A DNA stretch of 64,000 bases, taken from Adiantum capillus-veneris (taxonomy: Eukaryota > Streptophyta > Polypodiopsida > Polypodiales > Pteridaceae). The translations under genes were made by a program, and so were the position numbers. Location of the stretch: positions 76,021,884-76,085,883 of the forward strand of contig CM043944.1 in NCBI GenBank assembly GCA_014529385.2, given 5' to 3'. Shown here piece after piece: positions 11,026 to 23,938 of the stretch. The notes below the pieces were generated by a model, which saw only the letters and a list, made by a program, of their open reading frames with translations, made no database searches and was not told where the DNA came from. How positions within the stretch are numbered: the first letter of the stretch is position 1; every line of letters starts with the position of its first letter.

Positions 11026-11912
11026 GGTGAGGGAGCCATGTTTTACATAATCACTTGATTAGGCTAAAGAGTTAGCCCAAATCAAATGTTCTTTGGATAT
11101 TTTTTAAAATGGGCAATATTAGGACTCAAAATATCATGAAATTCATCATTTTTGGTCGTTGAGGCTTCATGTGGGTGCATGATGTATGTGGGCCCCACCT
11201 AGGCATCTTCTGTGTGGCTCCAACAGGGGGTCCCAACTTGTGTGTCTTGTCCTTCAAGGCATCTTTGAGGTGTCACATTCACATGCTTATGTCTTTTATC
11301 CTCCAAATATCTTATTTTATGGAAAAAGACCAAGATTACCTCTTTTTACTTGATTCACCTGTTTACCATCTCTTCTTGCAGTGTAGTTGTGAGAGGGTTT
11401 TTCACTGGTTTCCCTGTAACTTTTGACCTGTAACTCGGATTGATATGCTTCAAAATGAAACATTGGCCTACTAAAAGAGCTTGACTTAGTTTTGGCCCTT
11501 TCTCCACACCTTGAGGTCGGGATTTTCAAATTTGGATGGTCCAAGAAGCTTTGGATCTTCCTTTTCATAAAGTCTTCTAGTAGGCCCTTCCCTCTTGTAT
11601 GTATCCAAGAAGGTATGCATTATTGAAGGGTTATATTATTAGATAAATGTGAAAAGAAGAAAATAATTTATATATGGTAGGGTATAGCTGAGATATTAGA
11701 AGAAATATACAAATGCTTTTACCCCAGACAAAAAGAGGCACAATCATTGATACTTCTCTTGTAGTACTTTCTAATAGTAATGTACATGCGCCAAAAAGTC
11801 ACAAGATAAATCGTTTAATGCCCGTTCCCACTATATACGTGCCACAGCACGACATCCACCCCCTCTAAACCTTCACATCCTCCGGTATGTGCCACATTGT
11901 CTTTTTGTAAGA

Positions 11913-14900
11913 TCAGACCTCTTGTACATCTTCCTTGCTTTCTTCTTCACTAGATGATTCCAGAGCTTCATGTTCACTTTGATCTTCACCTGTGTTTTGC
12001 TCTTCCTCCTCATCAACATCTTCTAGATCATTGTCTCCTCTTCTCTTAAACATTTTAATCCTTTTTCTTGCAATGGGAATCTTTACTTCTGTGCCATCTA
12101 GTTTAGACAAGCTGTAAGTAGCATTTTCATGCACATGCTTTACAATATATGGTCCAAACCATATTTTTGAGAACTTGCGCATGACTCTGTGCTGGTTATC
12201 AAGGCTACTATCATACACTAAAACCCAGTCACCTTTGTCAATTGCTTTGCTCCTTAGTCGATGTCGCTTATCAAAGTAGTCCTTGTTTTTCAACCTTGCA
12301 TTTTTGAGTCGTTCTTTTGCAGCTTCAATGTCTCCAGGTATTCTCTCTAGTTGCCTTATACGCAGTGCAAGGAGATCTTCCCTGCTAAGTCCCTCTTGCC
12401 AAGGTAGTACATTCCATGTGGGAATTGTATCTTCAATCGGCATCACTGGCTTTTGACCATACATTAGCTCCGCAGGCATGTAGCTAGTTACTGAGCTATG
12501 TGTTGTACGATCAGCCCAATAAAGCATATGTAACAGTTTTGGCCACTCACCAACTCTTCCTTCACAAGCCTTGGCCAAAGCTTTAATGATAGGCGGATGC
12601 CCTCTTTCACTCTTTCCATTGCCTTCAGGGTTGTAAGTTGTGGTAAGAGAAAGCTTGATTCCTAATCTAGAAAAGAACTGCCTTGCTTCTTCAGCATCCA
12701 GCTCACCTCTATCTGCAGTGATCTTTTCCACACAACCATAACAGCAAATCACCTCATCAAGAAGGAATTTGCACACAGCTTCTGTGGTTTTAGCTCTTAA
12801 TGCTCTTCCTTCAACCTGATTAGTTAGGTCCTCTCGTACAAGAACCAAGTATCTCATCTGCCAGAGTCCTAAAGGCATTGTGACTAGGTCCACAACCCAT
12901 TTATAGTGCATGGCTAGTGGATATGTAGGGTGCAATCCATCACGATGTCGAACATTTGAATACATTTGACAAGTTACACATGACTCTACAAAATGAGATA
13001 CATCTTTATACATACCCTTCCACCAGTATTTTTATTTCAACTTGGACAAGGTTGCCCACACACCCCTGTGTCTAGCCCATAGACTCTCATGAAACTCTTG
13101 CATGAGCTTTACTTGAGTCTCTTTTTTACATATAACCCATTGTGGTGTAGCACCCTTTTGTTTAGGATGCTTCCACAAGTAACCATCCCTCAAAAAGTAC
13201 CCATATGCTTTCCTGCGTATCCTCTTGAATTCTTGTTCAGACCAATCATCCTGTTTTGTTAGAGTACTCAAGTAGCTTCCAATAGAAAGCCAATCACCTT
13301 CATAAATATCTTTCAAGAACAATTCAAGTGAATTAGTCATGCAGACATTGTTACCTTTGACATGAGAGATAGAATAGAACTTTGTACCTACATCATCTCC
13401 CTCATAAATTATTTGTGACTCATCTTCATACCTTGCCCTTGATAGCATATCTGCCACTGTATTGTCTTTACCTGCAATGTGCTTCAACTCGGGATTTAAG
13501 GACTTAATGTAGGCAATCCACCGCAACATAGCAATGTCTGGCGTTGAGCAGCTTGTAATCATCCCAAGAAGTGGTAGACAATCTGTTTCTACAACCACAC
13601 ATGCACCAATTAGGTACTCTTTCCCACTTTTCAAGGCTGTAACCATACCCCATAACTCTCTCTTTATCTGTGGATAGTTTCTTTGGCGAGCACTTAGTAC
13701 CTTTGCTCCAAATCATACCACATACCTGTGTCCTTCTTTGTCATCTTGCCCTATTGCCCATCCAATCCCTGTAGGACTGGTGTCTACTGTCACAATTATT
13801 ATCCTTTGACACTCATAGTCTACCTTTCTCAAAGTTGTTGCTTACTGGAGCAACTCCTTTAGCTTTTTCATGGATTTTACATGTGCTTCTGTCCATTTAA
13901 ACTTCTGATTCTTTCTAAGCAGCTGATAAACAGGATCAGCTACATGTGCATAATGTGGAATCCAAATAACATAGAAGACACATGCTCCCAGAAACCTTCT
14001 AACCTTAGTGATGCTAGTGCACGTTTCTTTCATTCTTTGGATGGCATCTACCTTTGTTGGACAAGGTTTCCTACCATATGGCCCGCACATGTGCCCCACA
14101 ATGAGCACTTCATTGACACCAAACATAGACTTTTTCCCTGACAATGTAAGATTCACTTCTTCCAACCTAGACAAAATTTTATCACAATCATTTATGTGAT
14201 CTACCACAAACCTGCGACATCCCTTGAGATCCAAAGCTTCATCTTTGTCACTTTCTTCACATCCTTTGATAGGCAAATCATCAATGAAAGGCATTGTGAT
14301 TTGAGGAATAAAGTCACGTAAGACCTTATTCATCCCATTCATCATATGTGCAACCCAGTTGGTTGCTCCCTATGGCAAGGTACACATCCTTACCAAACCC
14401 AAAGGTTTCCTTATGGTTGTCAAGTCTCTGCTTTCGATTGCAAGCTGAAATCGATCATACCCTGAGTAGAGATCCCCCATTGAGTAGATTGCCCTCCCTG
14501 CAAATTCGTCTACAAAATCATCCACAATTGGACCTGTACCTACATTTCTAATTGTCACCTTGTTTACTGGTTGCATATCTTGGATGAAGCGTAGAGAACC
14601 ATTCTTCTTTGGAACTGTGAACCACCTGTTTGAGCATGGAGCACAAGAAGGCTCCAGGATTCCCATTTTGATTTTCTCATTCAGTAGCTCTACTAACTTT
14701 GGCAAATGAGCCTTTGGAACTGGAATAGGCCGCAGATTCCAAGGCACATGAGGTATTGTGAAAATTACCATAGGAGCTACAATAGAAGGATCAACACATC
14801 CTATCTCATGTGGCTCAAATGCAAAAGGCTTACCATGCTTTGAAAGCATTTCTTTGAAGCACTTTGTCTCCTCCTGTGTTAGAAACGCCTCGCAACCAAT

Positions 14901-17698
14901 ATGCAACTCTTGAAAAGACTCCTTTGTGAAGGTATGCCCGATCTTTTTAGGATTCCTCAAACTTGGTTGTAAAGAAGCCTGCTCAATATTTTCCCTGTTG
15001 TTGGGTGGTAAGGGTGAAGCTACTAGTTTCACCTTCTTTGCTACACTCTTGTATTTAGTTTCAACATGGACTTCTGGGCCAACTGTTTGGATTTCTTTAA
15101 AGGCTTCTATTACTTGATACATTTCCATAGAGCAAACTTCCACAACTTCATTTTCAAGATGCAAACTAGACCTCATTATAGCATCAAGCTCACCCATAGT
15201 ATCTACAAAAGAAACTTGTTCACACAAACCCAAAACATTTTCAGTAGGCTTTAGCAACCCACTCTTTTTCATGCCTATTTGTACATTATGCACATATTTC
15301 CTCTCACATTTCTTCAAATCTTCAAGTTTTGTAAAACATATTGATCCATTCCTTGTTACCAAGGAGCTCATTGAGAAAGTTTCACCTATTTTTGGATCAA
15401 GTGAGACCCTTTTTCTTTCTGTACCACTGCAATCCCGCTTTACAATGGTACTTGGAAAAAACCCATCATTTCTCTATGATCATGAAACTCTTTGCTTACC
15501 TTTGGTAGAGGATGCTCTTTGAGGTTGTCACGATTTTTTTCATGGTTTACACAAACTGTGAGAAATTGGACAGCTCGTTTACCATCTTTGCTGCGTATCC
15601 TAGCATATGCTGAACCATCGTCCATTACCTTTGTTTCCATTCGAACTCCCACAATGTAGGGCTGTCCAAGGATGAGATGATATGAAGATGTATCCTGTAC
15701 AAAGAAGTTTTGTTCAATATTTACATCACCTATTGTCACCTTCACACCTGGACATGCTACATATAATTCACCGGATGAATTGTTTGCCACTTTTACCATC
15801 CAGCCATGATCTGTGTCCATCGGCCATTTGCATTTGTTGTAGAGACTCTTTGACATTATGTTTATTTCTGAACCATGGTCAATCAAGGCAACAAATGGCT
15901 CTTCAAGATCACCTACCTTGACCAAAGTTTCTGTAGTAGCCCCTGCCCAGTGACTTTGTGAATAATAGCTCCTAGGAATATCTTCAACTTCTTCATCATC
16001 ATTTGAGAAATGCACTTGCTTCACTCTCCCACTAGATTGGTAGCATCCTACCACAGCTCCATCATCATCCTCCTTATTTTTCAGTTGTATCCCTTGTGTA
16101 TTTGAGGTTTCCCCTTCAACCAGTGGACGAGAAACTTCAGCAAGGGTTTGCCTCTTCCTCTTGATGATGTCAATGATCTCCTCATGGAATTCACGCTTTG
16201 CAATGCCAAGAACTTCTCTTAGATTAAACTCAATCTTGCTATTTAAGATCCTTTCCTCCAAGACTTTCTTTAAATCTGTAGCAACCTCAATATCAGATTG
16301 TAGTTTATAAGTTGGGCCTTTTGTCTTACATTTTGTTGGCTCTTTCTTCTTTCCTGTTGTAGACTCCTCCATGAGTACTTCAGGTGGAGATGCTCCTTTT
16401 GTTGAGGGTGTTTCAGAAGGCATTGAGTCGCTTCTTCCCCCACTTCTAGAAGCTCTTTTTGATGGTCCTTCATCAGCATTTTCACGTCTGCACTTCTCTT
16501 CTACAATTGCCTCATTTTGTTGGCATTTTGTAATGTAGGCATGCACTGACAATGAGTCCACTGGATCATTCCATCCTGTTTCTAGATGTATGCAATCACC
16601 TGATTCATGTAGAATCTCTTTCGTAAGCTTTCCCTTTTTAGCTAATTGCATGACATTTGGCCAAATTTGACCATGATGGTCACTCACCTCTTCATCACAA
16701 AAATGATCAATTTTTACTCCATAAGTACCTGCCTCAACTGAAGAGGTGGCATGCTTATTTTCCATATCTTCAACTAAGGTTTGCATTCCCCCCTTCCCAA
16801 AGTTAGTTCTCAAGGGTAGACCTGTCTCTCTTAGGTGGATTTTACCATCCTTAAAAAAGACAACATCTTTTGACAAAGCATCACTAAAATCATCACAATC
16901 CCTTCTTACATGGTCTGTACTATCACATCAAATACATCTATTAACAAACCCTTCGTTGGGCTGTTGTCTTTGCCTAGGAAGTGGCCCTGATGGTTGGCCT
17001 TTTTCTTCAAGCTTTGCAAGCTTCACCTTCAAGTCACGCATTCCCTTCACAAGCTCATCTAGCATGGACTCATCAAACTTAGGAGGGATAAAAGTAGGCT
17101 TTACCATTTTGTCAGAAGTTGAGGTGGAAGGACTTGTAGTGTTTACTACCATCTTGTCCCTTCTTCTTTGTCGTTTGGCAAGCAGTGAGATAGCACCTTC
17201 AACCTCATTCCAGTCGGTCTTTAGTCCTTGATCAGCATCTTTATCTTCACGAAGAAGCTCCAAATTTTCTTGAAACTCTTTACCTGCAGCTTGTAAGAAA
17301 AGATCTGTCTTCTCTGCATCTAGTGTGGCCCTTTCTGTTCTTGTGAGTTGTGCATAGCGCCGCTCAAATTCCCTAAGTAGCTCTGTTATTGATAGTCCTT
17401 GCTTTGGCTTGACTACCCATTCTAAGAATTTCCTTTTGGTCACTCTCTTAGAGTCCTCCATGAAATATTTCTCCTTTAAAGCTACTTTGAGTTCTTCCCA
17501 ATTTCTCCCATGCCCATCTTTAATTGCCCTAACATGCTCCCTAATTTCTGGAGCAACAACTAGTTCAAAGCTTTGAATCATCTCACCTTCTGACATGCGA
17601 TGCAGCTCCATCTCCTTCACATACTCGCGTAAGTACTTGGTTACATCTTTGCCATTGAATTGATCCATTCTATTGATGACCGCTTGTATGGCCTTCGT
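11913..17698 (-). pseudogene. Gypsy family A Gag-Pol polyprotein, A1 copy
   Basis: Order on the minus strand: Gag (17698-16932; TKAIQAVINRMDQFNGKD), CCHC zinc knuckle (about 16936-16895; CDSTDHVRRDC), a Ser/Pro linker, retropepsin (about 15890-15600; ALIDHGSEINIM and LILGQPYIVG), RT (about 14800-13842; FIQDMQPVNKV, MPFIDDLPIK), RNase H (about 13800-13440) and integrase (13130-12300; H-H then CVTCQM, ADRGELDAEE, NPEGNGKSERG), ending in an acidic Glu/Asp tail. Breaks are a TGA replacing the knuckle Trp at 16928, a one-base loss in a homopolymer near 15455, CAG to TAG at 14370, and stops at 13842 and 13032. The protease reads D-H-G instead of D-S/T-G, as in A2. I saw no chromodomain. Confidence 0.9.
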
Positions 17699-17710
17699 TG
17701 ATGGTTTTTT

Positions 17711-19253
17711 ATCAATAATATACTTAGCATGTTCAAAGATAAAGTTGTGAAAGAAGTGAAAGGAGAAGAAGAAGAGAGTTTCTCTCCCAGGCCCTATTGT
17801 TGCCCTTAGGCAATAAGGATATTGCAGGGAGAGAAGTACCTGTACCAAGGAGATTCTAGAGTTTGTGGAAGAGAATGAGAACCTTAAGAGATAGAGATAC
17901 TTGTGGAAGATGAAGATATGGTTACTAACCTTGTGCACATAATTGTTTCCCGCAAGAACATTGTACCCATTACATTGACAAGGTTGCTGCTTGAATACCT
18001 TCCAATGAAACAATTAGGACACAACAAGAAAGATCAAAGGAGGAGTAAAGATAGAATTAGAGATAGATCTAAGTGTGGTGGTGGTATTAAAGATACATAA
18101 TGAGAGATAGAGATAGAGTTAGAGACAAGTATTGGACTAGATATGAAAATGAAAGTAAAACTAGCAACATATATCTTACATGAGAGCAATCGCCACAACC
18201 TTAATGGAGAGACAAGATGAGGCAAGACTTCAGCCTTTCTTCAAGAGAAAGTGAGGCACTAAGATGAGTGTGTCACAATGGAATTGAGTTATTCTCACTC
18301 ACTCATAACTTGCCTCAATGAAGAGAAGGTTGCCCTTTTTAAAGGTGAGGGAGCCATGTTTTACATAATCACTTGATTAGGCTAAAGAGTTAGCCCAAAT
18401 CAAATTTTCTTTGGATATTTATTAAAATGGGCAATATTAGGACTCAAAATATCATGAAATTCAGCATTTTTGGTCGTTGAGGCTCCATGTGGGTGCATGA
18501 TGTATGTGGGCCCCACCTAGGCATCTTCTGTGTGGCTCCAACAGGGGGTCCCAACTTGTGTGTCTTGTCCTTCAAGGCATCTTTGAGGTGTCACATTCAC
18601 ATGCTTATGTCTTTTATCCTCCAAATATCTTATTTTATGAAAAAAGACCAAGATTACCTCTTTTTACTTGATTCACCTGTTTACCATCTCTTCTTGCAGT
18701 GTAGTTGTGAGAGGGTTTTTCACTGGTTTCCCTGTAACTTTTGACCTGTAACTCGGATTGATATGCTTCAAAATGAAACATTGGCCTACTAAAAGATCTT
18801 GACTTGGTTTTGGCCCTTTCTCCACACCTTGAGGTCGGGATTTTCAAATTTGGATGGTCCAAGAAGCTTTGGATCTTCCTTTTCATAAAGTCTTCTAGTA
18901 GGCCCTTCCCTCTTGTATGTATCCAAGAAGGTATGCATTATTGAAGGGTTATATTATTAGATAAATGTAAAAAGAAGAAAATAATTTATATATGGTAGGG
19001 TATAGCTGAGATATTAGAAGAAATATACAAATGCTTTTACCCCAAACAAAAAGAGGCACAATCATTGATACTTCTCTTGTAGTACTTTCTAATAGTAATG
19101 AACATTTATATTACTTCAAAGGTAATACTAAGGTATGGTAGAAAGCTTTTATTTATGCATATGAGTATTATATGAAGTATACTTATGCGTCAAAAAGTCA
19201 CAAGATAAATCATTTAATGCCCGTTCCCACTATATACGTGCCACAGCACGACA
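17711..19253 (-). repeat. Truncated 5' LTR of A1
   Basis: Starts TGTCGTGCTGTGGCACG at 19253 and follows the 3' LTR to about 17711, where a deletion joins it to codon 1 of the surviving Gag. The final roughly 0.65 kb of LTR, with both small ORFs, the primer site and the Gag start, is gone. This copy keeps about 85 bp near 19099-19190 that the 3' LTR lacks. Confidence 0.9.
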
Positions 19254-19845
19254 GCGTGTCTATGCATAGCCGTATAGTGTGGCTCTATGATGCCAATGGA
19301 GGATATGCATGGGAAAACCAAATGTTGTGCAAGAGATAGGTGCTGAACAATATGTTCAGTGATGACTGTTGGTGGTGAGGTTCCTTGGAAGCTGTGTTGT
19401 GCAAGAGATAGGTGCGCTCTCTGTTTGACTGTGACCTGCAAAAGTTTTGATGCTGTTGGTGGGGTTGGTTTTTGGCATTTTTTGGGTTGCCATCGAAATT
19501 GCTTAGGTATGGATCCGCTAGAAGAGGCATCATGAAGGCGAGGTTGTTTTGGTTGCCATACCCATTTGAGTGTGTTTGATTGTCAAAGATAGTGGTCCAT
19601 TGGGTTAGGTTGTTTGATAACTGCGGTGGGCAATTTGTGATGGTTTAATTTCTGTGTAGGCAATGTAGGTTTACGTGTATTGGTTTTCCGTTTAGGTATC
19701 CACAATTGCCTAGGCTTGGTTTCCATGATTGATTTCTTAACCCGTATTTTTGTGACCATGGTGGTGGATGATCGTCGTCGTTGAGCTGCTGCGTGTGGCA
19801 ATGGTAGAGGTTCCCATTCATGGTCCGTTTGTGCGAATGGTGTGG
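19254..19845 (-). pseudogene. C-terminal tail region of gypsy family B copy 2
   Basis: Beyond the second protease domain the frame passes into a Gln/Asn/His/Pro-rich tail (for example RKPTLPTQKLNHHKLP) broken by stops and shifts. It parallels the polar tail of B1 at 36661-37470. The stretch ends at the A1 insertion point. Low sequence complexity makes the exact frame uncertain. Confidence 0.4.
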
Positions 19846-21355
19846 CTAAAGATTGGTCCTCGTTTTCAATGAGTAAAGTGTTGTCCTACGAGTTTTGTGT
19901 GGCTTGATAAAGCGCATCCATGGCACTCCTAGAACAACTGCTTCATTAAGATGTTGATCTTCAACCACATGAAATTGATGTGGATAAACTATCCCATCAA
20001 TGTTGATTGGCAAATTTATGTGGCTTAGACTGTCCATAGTACCTTTGTTTGCGACTTTGAACCCCATAGTGCTGGGCATTAGAGGTTCCTGTGTGATTTT
20101 TTTGAAAGTAGAGTAGTTAACCATATTAGCTCTGGCCCTTGCATCCACTAACGCTCTTTCGGTGGTGCCATCGGCAAGTTGTAAATAAATACGTAGATCC
20201 ATTCCTCCTAACCATGTAGCCGCCGTTTGTATGGATGCTATCGGTGCATTCTTAATAGCCACGTCCTGTTGTTCTTTCCTCTGGAAGTTTGCTTGTTTCC
20301 TGCATTTTAATATTCTGAGTTTGGCTTCCTGCTGTGCTTGTTCTCGAATGTCCTGTGCTTGACGTCTGCACTGAGCTGCTGCATGGAGTGTTGCGAGTTC
20401 TTCTAGTTTCAGCGGAAGAAGATATTTCTTTAACCTGCAACCACTCGTCCAATTAGGCATCTCTTCTCCTACGAATGTTGCTGATGGCGCCACTTTGCGA
20501 TATATCATGGATCACAAAAGGCCCCATTCCTCGCTTTTGAGTTTTTTGGAGTGTTGTTTTAGGGTATACATGAGAACGTAATCCCCTTTTTGGAACTCCT
20601 TACCAATCACGTGTTGATCATGGAAATATGTCATTTGCTTTTTCTGAGCATATATCCCAGCTATCACTTTAAGTCTAGTTTCATCTAATTGTTCTACGGT
20701 GTCTAGTCTCTCCTATAGCTCATGGCCCGTCCATCCTAATTGTGTTGCCACTTTGAGGGATTTGATTAGGAATTCCAATGGTAGTATCGCATTAATCCCG
20801 AATACCAGGTTAAAGGGAGTCATTCCAATGGAAGTTTTAAAATCTACGCGGTAAGCCCATAAGGCGGTGTGTAGCTTTTGATCCCAATGATTTCTTGAGT
20901 CACTGACTATCTTGGTGAGCACTATGCATAGGATTTTTTTGGTACTCTCTGCCTGTCCATTGGCTTGCGGATGATAGGGTGCTGACTTGTGATGGACCAC
21001 CATGAATTCGTCAAGGAGGCTCTCAATGACGTCGTTCACAAAGTGTGTTCCTCTATCGCTCACTACTTTGATTGGTAGTCCATACCGCGTAAAGACGTTT
21101 TCAAGGAACTGAGCTGTAGTCCTTTCATCATTTTTTTGGGTTGCTTTTGCTTCCGCCCATTTCGTCATGTAGTCTGTTGCTACGATGATGTATTGTGCGT
21201 GTGTCCTGTATCCTAGAGGGATGATGGGACCAATGAAGTCAATGCCCCATTTGGCAAAAGCACGTGCACCTATCATTGGCCTCAGTGAAATTTCATCTCT
21301 CCTTTGGGGTGGTTTTGTGCGTTGTCATTCATCACATCGTTTGACATATGTTGTC
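19846..21355 (-). pseudogene. Gypsy family B integrase fused to second retropepsin (B2)
   Basis: On the minus strand: the end of the HHCC zinc finger (CDE then a stop in place of the last Cys, then QRTK); the integrase core with WGIDFIGPI, VVSDRGTHFVND and PYHPQANGQAESTK (D, D, E all present) at 21276-20713; the integrase C-terminal domain (GEEMPNWTSGCRLKKY); a basic coiled linker; and then a retropepsin-like domain (about 20170-19900) with ALVDARARANMVN, VYPHQFHVVED and VVLGVPWM. The catalytic D-S-G is D-A-R here, so this protease is dead. A frame break lies near 20510-20710. B1 has the same domain order with an intact D-S-G-A. RT and upstream parts are missing: the copy is cut at about 21356 by other sequence. 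Confidence 0.85.
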
Positions 21356-21363
21356 GGGGGATG

Positions 21364-22628
21364 TGTTCAAAACGTGAGCCCGGCAGGCATCGGGCCTCTG
21401 GCTGTGGGAGGTGTCAAGAGAACAAGAACAACAGGTGAAAAGGGCTCTGTCAATCACCGTAACCTTCAATTAATCAATTTAAGCTTTGAGTACATTCTGC
21501 TGGCAATAGCCAAGTCGGGCTGTTAACAGCACCAACACGTAGGTTCACTGAAATCAAGGAGTTTAGTCTCCCGTTACAATTACCGGGGCCGTTAATGGCT
21601 CCGTGATTCATAAAAAAGAAATAACTAATTTAAGTTGCCGGTGACGAACAAAATCCTTCTGTGCCGGTTTTCTTAGATCGGTTGTTCTACTACTTGATAT
21701 GTATTCAATTACTTTCTTCAAATCCCTTCTTGCCTTTTTCTTAGCTCTAGACTTTCTGATTTCTCTTCACGCTTGGCTTGCTCCGAGTTCTCAAAGCTTA
21801 CCCTGCTTGCTATGCCAAAGCTTAGCTCTCTTCTCTTATGACTATTTACGATCCTCGATTGGTCTTTCCTTGCCTAGCCGAAAGAGGAAGTCTCCTTGGT
21901 TAGCAAAGGCCGAGAGTGAGAGAGAGAGAGAGATAGAATTCTCCTTGTGCAAGCCGAGAGAGAAAGCTTTGCTTGCTTACTCCCGAACTCGCTTGCTTCC
22001 CGAGAACGAGAGCGAGAGAGAGAGAGAGAGCTCAAGAAGCCTTTCTTTTCCACTTTGTTCCTCTCCTTCGATGCCCTCCTCACTCCTCTCCTTATTGCCC
22101 TCTTCCGTTTCTTTGTATTCCCCCGTTGAAGCCTCTAATCCTCCCTTGCTATCCTCCCTCTCCTCGTAACCTTCTTCTTTATTCCATGGAGTCCTTCTTG
22201 CCCTTTGGCTCTCCTCGTGACTCCTCGTTATGCCTTGCCGTCGGTTACCTCCTCGTTCTGCCTTGCCCTTCCTCGCTGCCCTCGTTGGCTTTCTTCTTTT
22301 GTAACCCCCCATTGGCTCCTCTTGTTATTATGCCCTCCAATAATAGCCTTCTTGATTTTTTTGCCCCACCACGCAGTCACGCCGTCGTGATTGACATGGT
22401 GTGGGAAAGAGCTTGATGATGTGGCAAGCAAAGTTCCGACGAGCACGAAATCTGACGACACAAGCTCCACAAACATGCGCCTTGCTGTGCTGAAGACTTT
22501 TCCCTTCTTAGCCACGCTCAACCGAGCTCTCTACAGCCCGCTGCAAGTGATTCTTCTTCCTTGCGCCATCGTTCTCTACTGCCTACCCACTTTTCTCCAT
22601 TCCTCTTTCTTGTTTTTCCCACTTACCC
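21364..22628. other. A-like LTR terminus followed by noncoding, GA-rich sequence
   Basis: The left edge, TGTTCAAAACG then GGCATCGGGCCTCTGGCTGTG, resembles the family A LTR end at 9776 (GGCACCGGGCCTCTTGCTGTG), on the minus strand. It interrupts family B integrase. To the right lie short GAGAGA tracts (21915-22030) and C/T-rich sequence. Several open frames cross it, but they are low-complexity Leu/Ser/Pro frames on both strands and I do not support any as a gene. Confidence 0.4.
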
Positions 22629-23745
22629 TTATAAAACAACTCTTGGGCAACCCTTGGGTGGCCAAACTTCCTTTAAGCTCATAGGTGGGCAGTCCTTTGA
22701 CCCTTCACTCAGAAGGGTACCACATTTGGCATGCAATTTAACCAAGGCACCGGCAAAGTCAAAATTCTCTACACTCAATGCACTCCACGATACGTCATTT
22801 CGGATGATGATCTCATCAAGAGCTTTTTGTGCTTTCATAATGGCACCACATTTGGCATACATATCGGCCAAGGCAAGCATGACATCATTTTCCAACATCC
22901 CCTGACTAGTAATATCACCGTGAATTTTTGTGCCCGTAAATGATCTTGAATAGTGTCACAAGCCTGCTAGATGCAAGTATGAGTCATTGCATTGGAAGTA
23001 AGGCCTTCCCATTACATCCGATAAAAAGTGTCTCAGTTTCTTTCCTCTCAGTCGAGTATTGCCAATTACGACCACTACCGGCCAAGCACTGCATGAAATG
23101 ACATCTCGGGCATGAGACTCATCAAGCTATTAATGCTCCTGCATCCCAAACCCTGGACAATAGATAAAACTCCCAGCTGAGACACCGACCGAGCCGACTG
23201 GACTGGTACGGAACCGGCCCCCGGTGAATCTTTATCAACGGCCAATATCTTGGGATCGGGACTCCGATCGCTGATCTAAAAAGACCAACACCCCCACAAA
23301 GTGAGCACTTTAGGCCCGTGCATTCATTTCATTTCTGTCACCTCAGCTGTAGTTGCCCAATCCGGTACGGATCTACAATCGACTCAAACTTCAATATACC
23401 ATAACTTCTTCACCGTAGCTCCAATCAACGATTCATAAAGACAAGCCGGTAGAGCATTGCAAGCACTGCAGTTCTAGATCATAATCTTCCATCTGTGCTC
23501 ACTTCAAACATACTCATTTTTGGAATCATTAAGGCATCTTTTGGACCTTTTAAGCCACATCTGGCATACATTAACCATAAAAATAGCTTGTTACCAAGCC
23601 ATGAACACTGATCATGAATCAGATAAGCTTCAAATAAGCTGGATGTGCATTTTTCTGGCATCTTTCTTAGCATGGGAGCGGAGCTGCATGACATCCAGAC
23701 CCTATGAACCTGCACAGCCTCCGGTCTGTGCCAAGTGCACTTCAA
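22629..23745 (-). pseudogene. Pentatricopeptide repeat (PPR) protein relic
   Basis: Several PPR-like pieces are readable on the minus strand. The clearest (22898-22629) has DVMLALADMYAKCGAIMKAQ then RNDVSWSAL, a typical repeat of plant PLS-class PPR proteins. Just upstream, in a shifted frame, is NAMTHTCI. Near 23100 is a frame with RDVISCSA. Near 23600 are LIHDQCSWLGNKLF and MYARCG. PPR proteins of this class bind organelle RNA and act in editing or processing. Frameshifts and stops separate all pieces and no DYW domain is visible, so this is a decayed or captured fragment. Confidence 0.7.
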
Positions 23746-23938
23746 TCTACATCTGCTACAGGTACCTTAAGCTCTTTGCCATCATCAGACTCACGTAACT
23801 GGTAAACATATGAAAAAAAATGAAAGAAGGCTTATACCCTATCATCAATTGTCTAGATTAATCATTAGGTAGTTGTCCATCAAAAATCTCTGAACTGTAT
23901 CTGCCGTATCTTCAAAGCATCAAGGGGCTAGACTAAAT
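23746..23938. other. No recognisable feature
   Basis: Short stretch between the PPR relic and the truncated gypsy element C. The C sequence starts abruptly at about 23939 after CAAGGGGCTAGACTAAAT. I see no LTR, primer site or gene here. Confidence 0.5.

Larger units (their letters stand above)
9776..11853 (-). repeat. 3' LTR of A1 (about 2.08 kb)
   Basis: Matches 17711-19253 closely over its outer 1.45 kb. Its inner 0.65 kb, absent from the 5' LTR, matches the ends of both A2 LTRs (RNA-side words CTCACAAACTCTCACAGC). It carries a TATA box and two overlapping short reading frames. Compared with the 5' LTR it lacks roughly 85 bp near its outer end. Confidence 0.9.
9776..19253 (-). mobile_element. 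Gypsy family A element, copy 1 (A1)
   Basis: An almost complete 9.5-kb LTR element on the minus strand. The 3' LTR is 9776-11853, the coding body about 11913-17698, and a 5' LTR truncated at its inner end is 17711-19253. The LTR starts TGTCGTGCTGTGGCACG and ends TTGACA. Flanks are GCGT at 9772-9775 and GCGT at 19254-19257, a 4-bp target duplication (ACGC in element orientation). It sits inside the 3' tail of gypsy family B copy 2: family B integrase lies to its right and a family B polypurine tract to its left. The primer site and the first part of gag are deleted. Confidence 0.9.

Noticed and set aside
21699-22684. Several overlapping open frames on both strands in C/T- and GA-rich DNA.
   Set aside because: Low-complexity Leu/Ser/Pro or Arg/Glu frames with no motif and no conservation signal.
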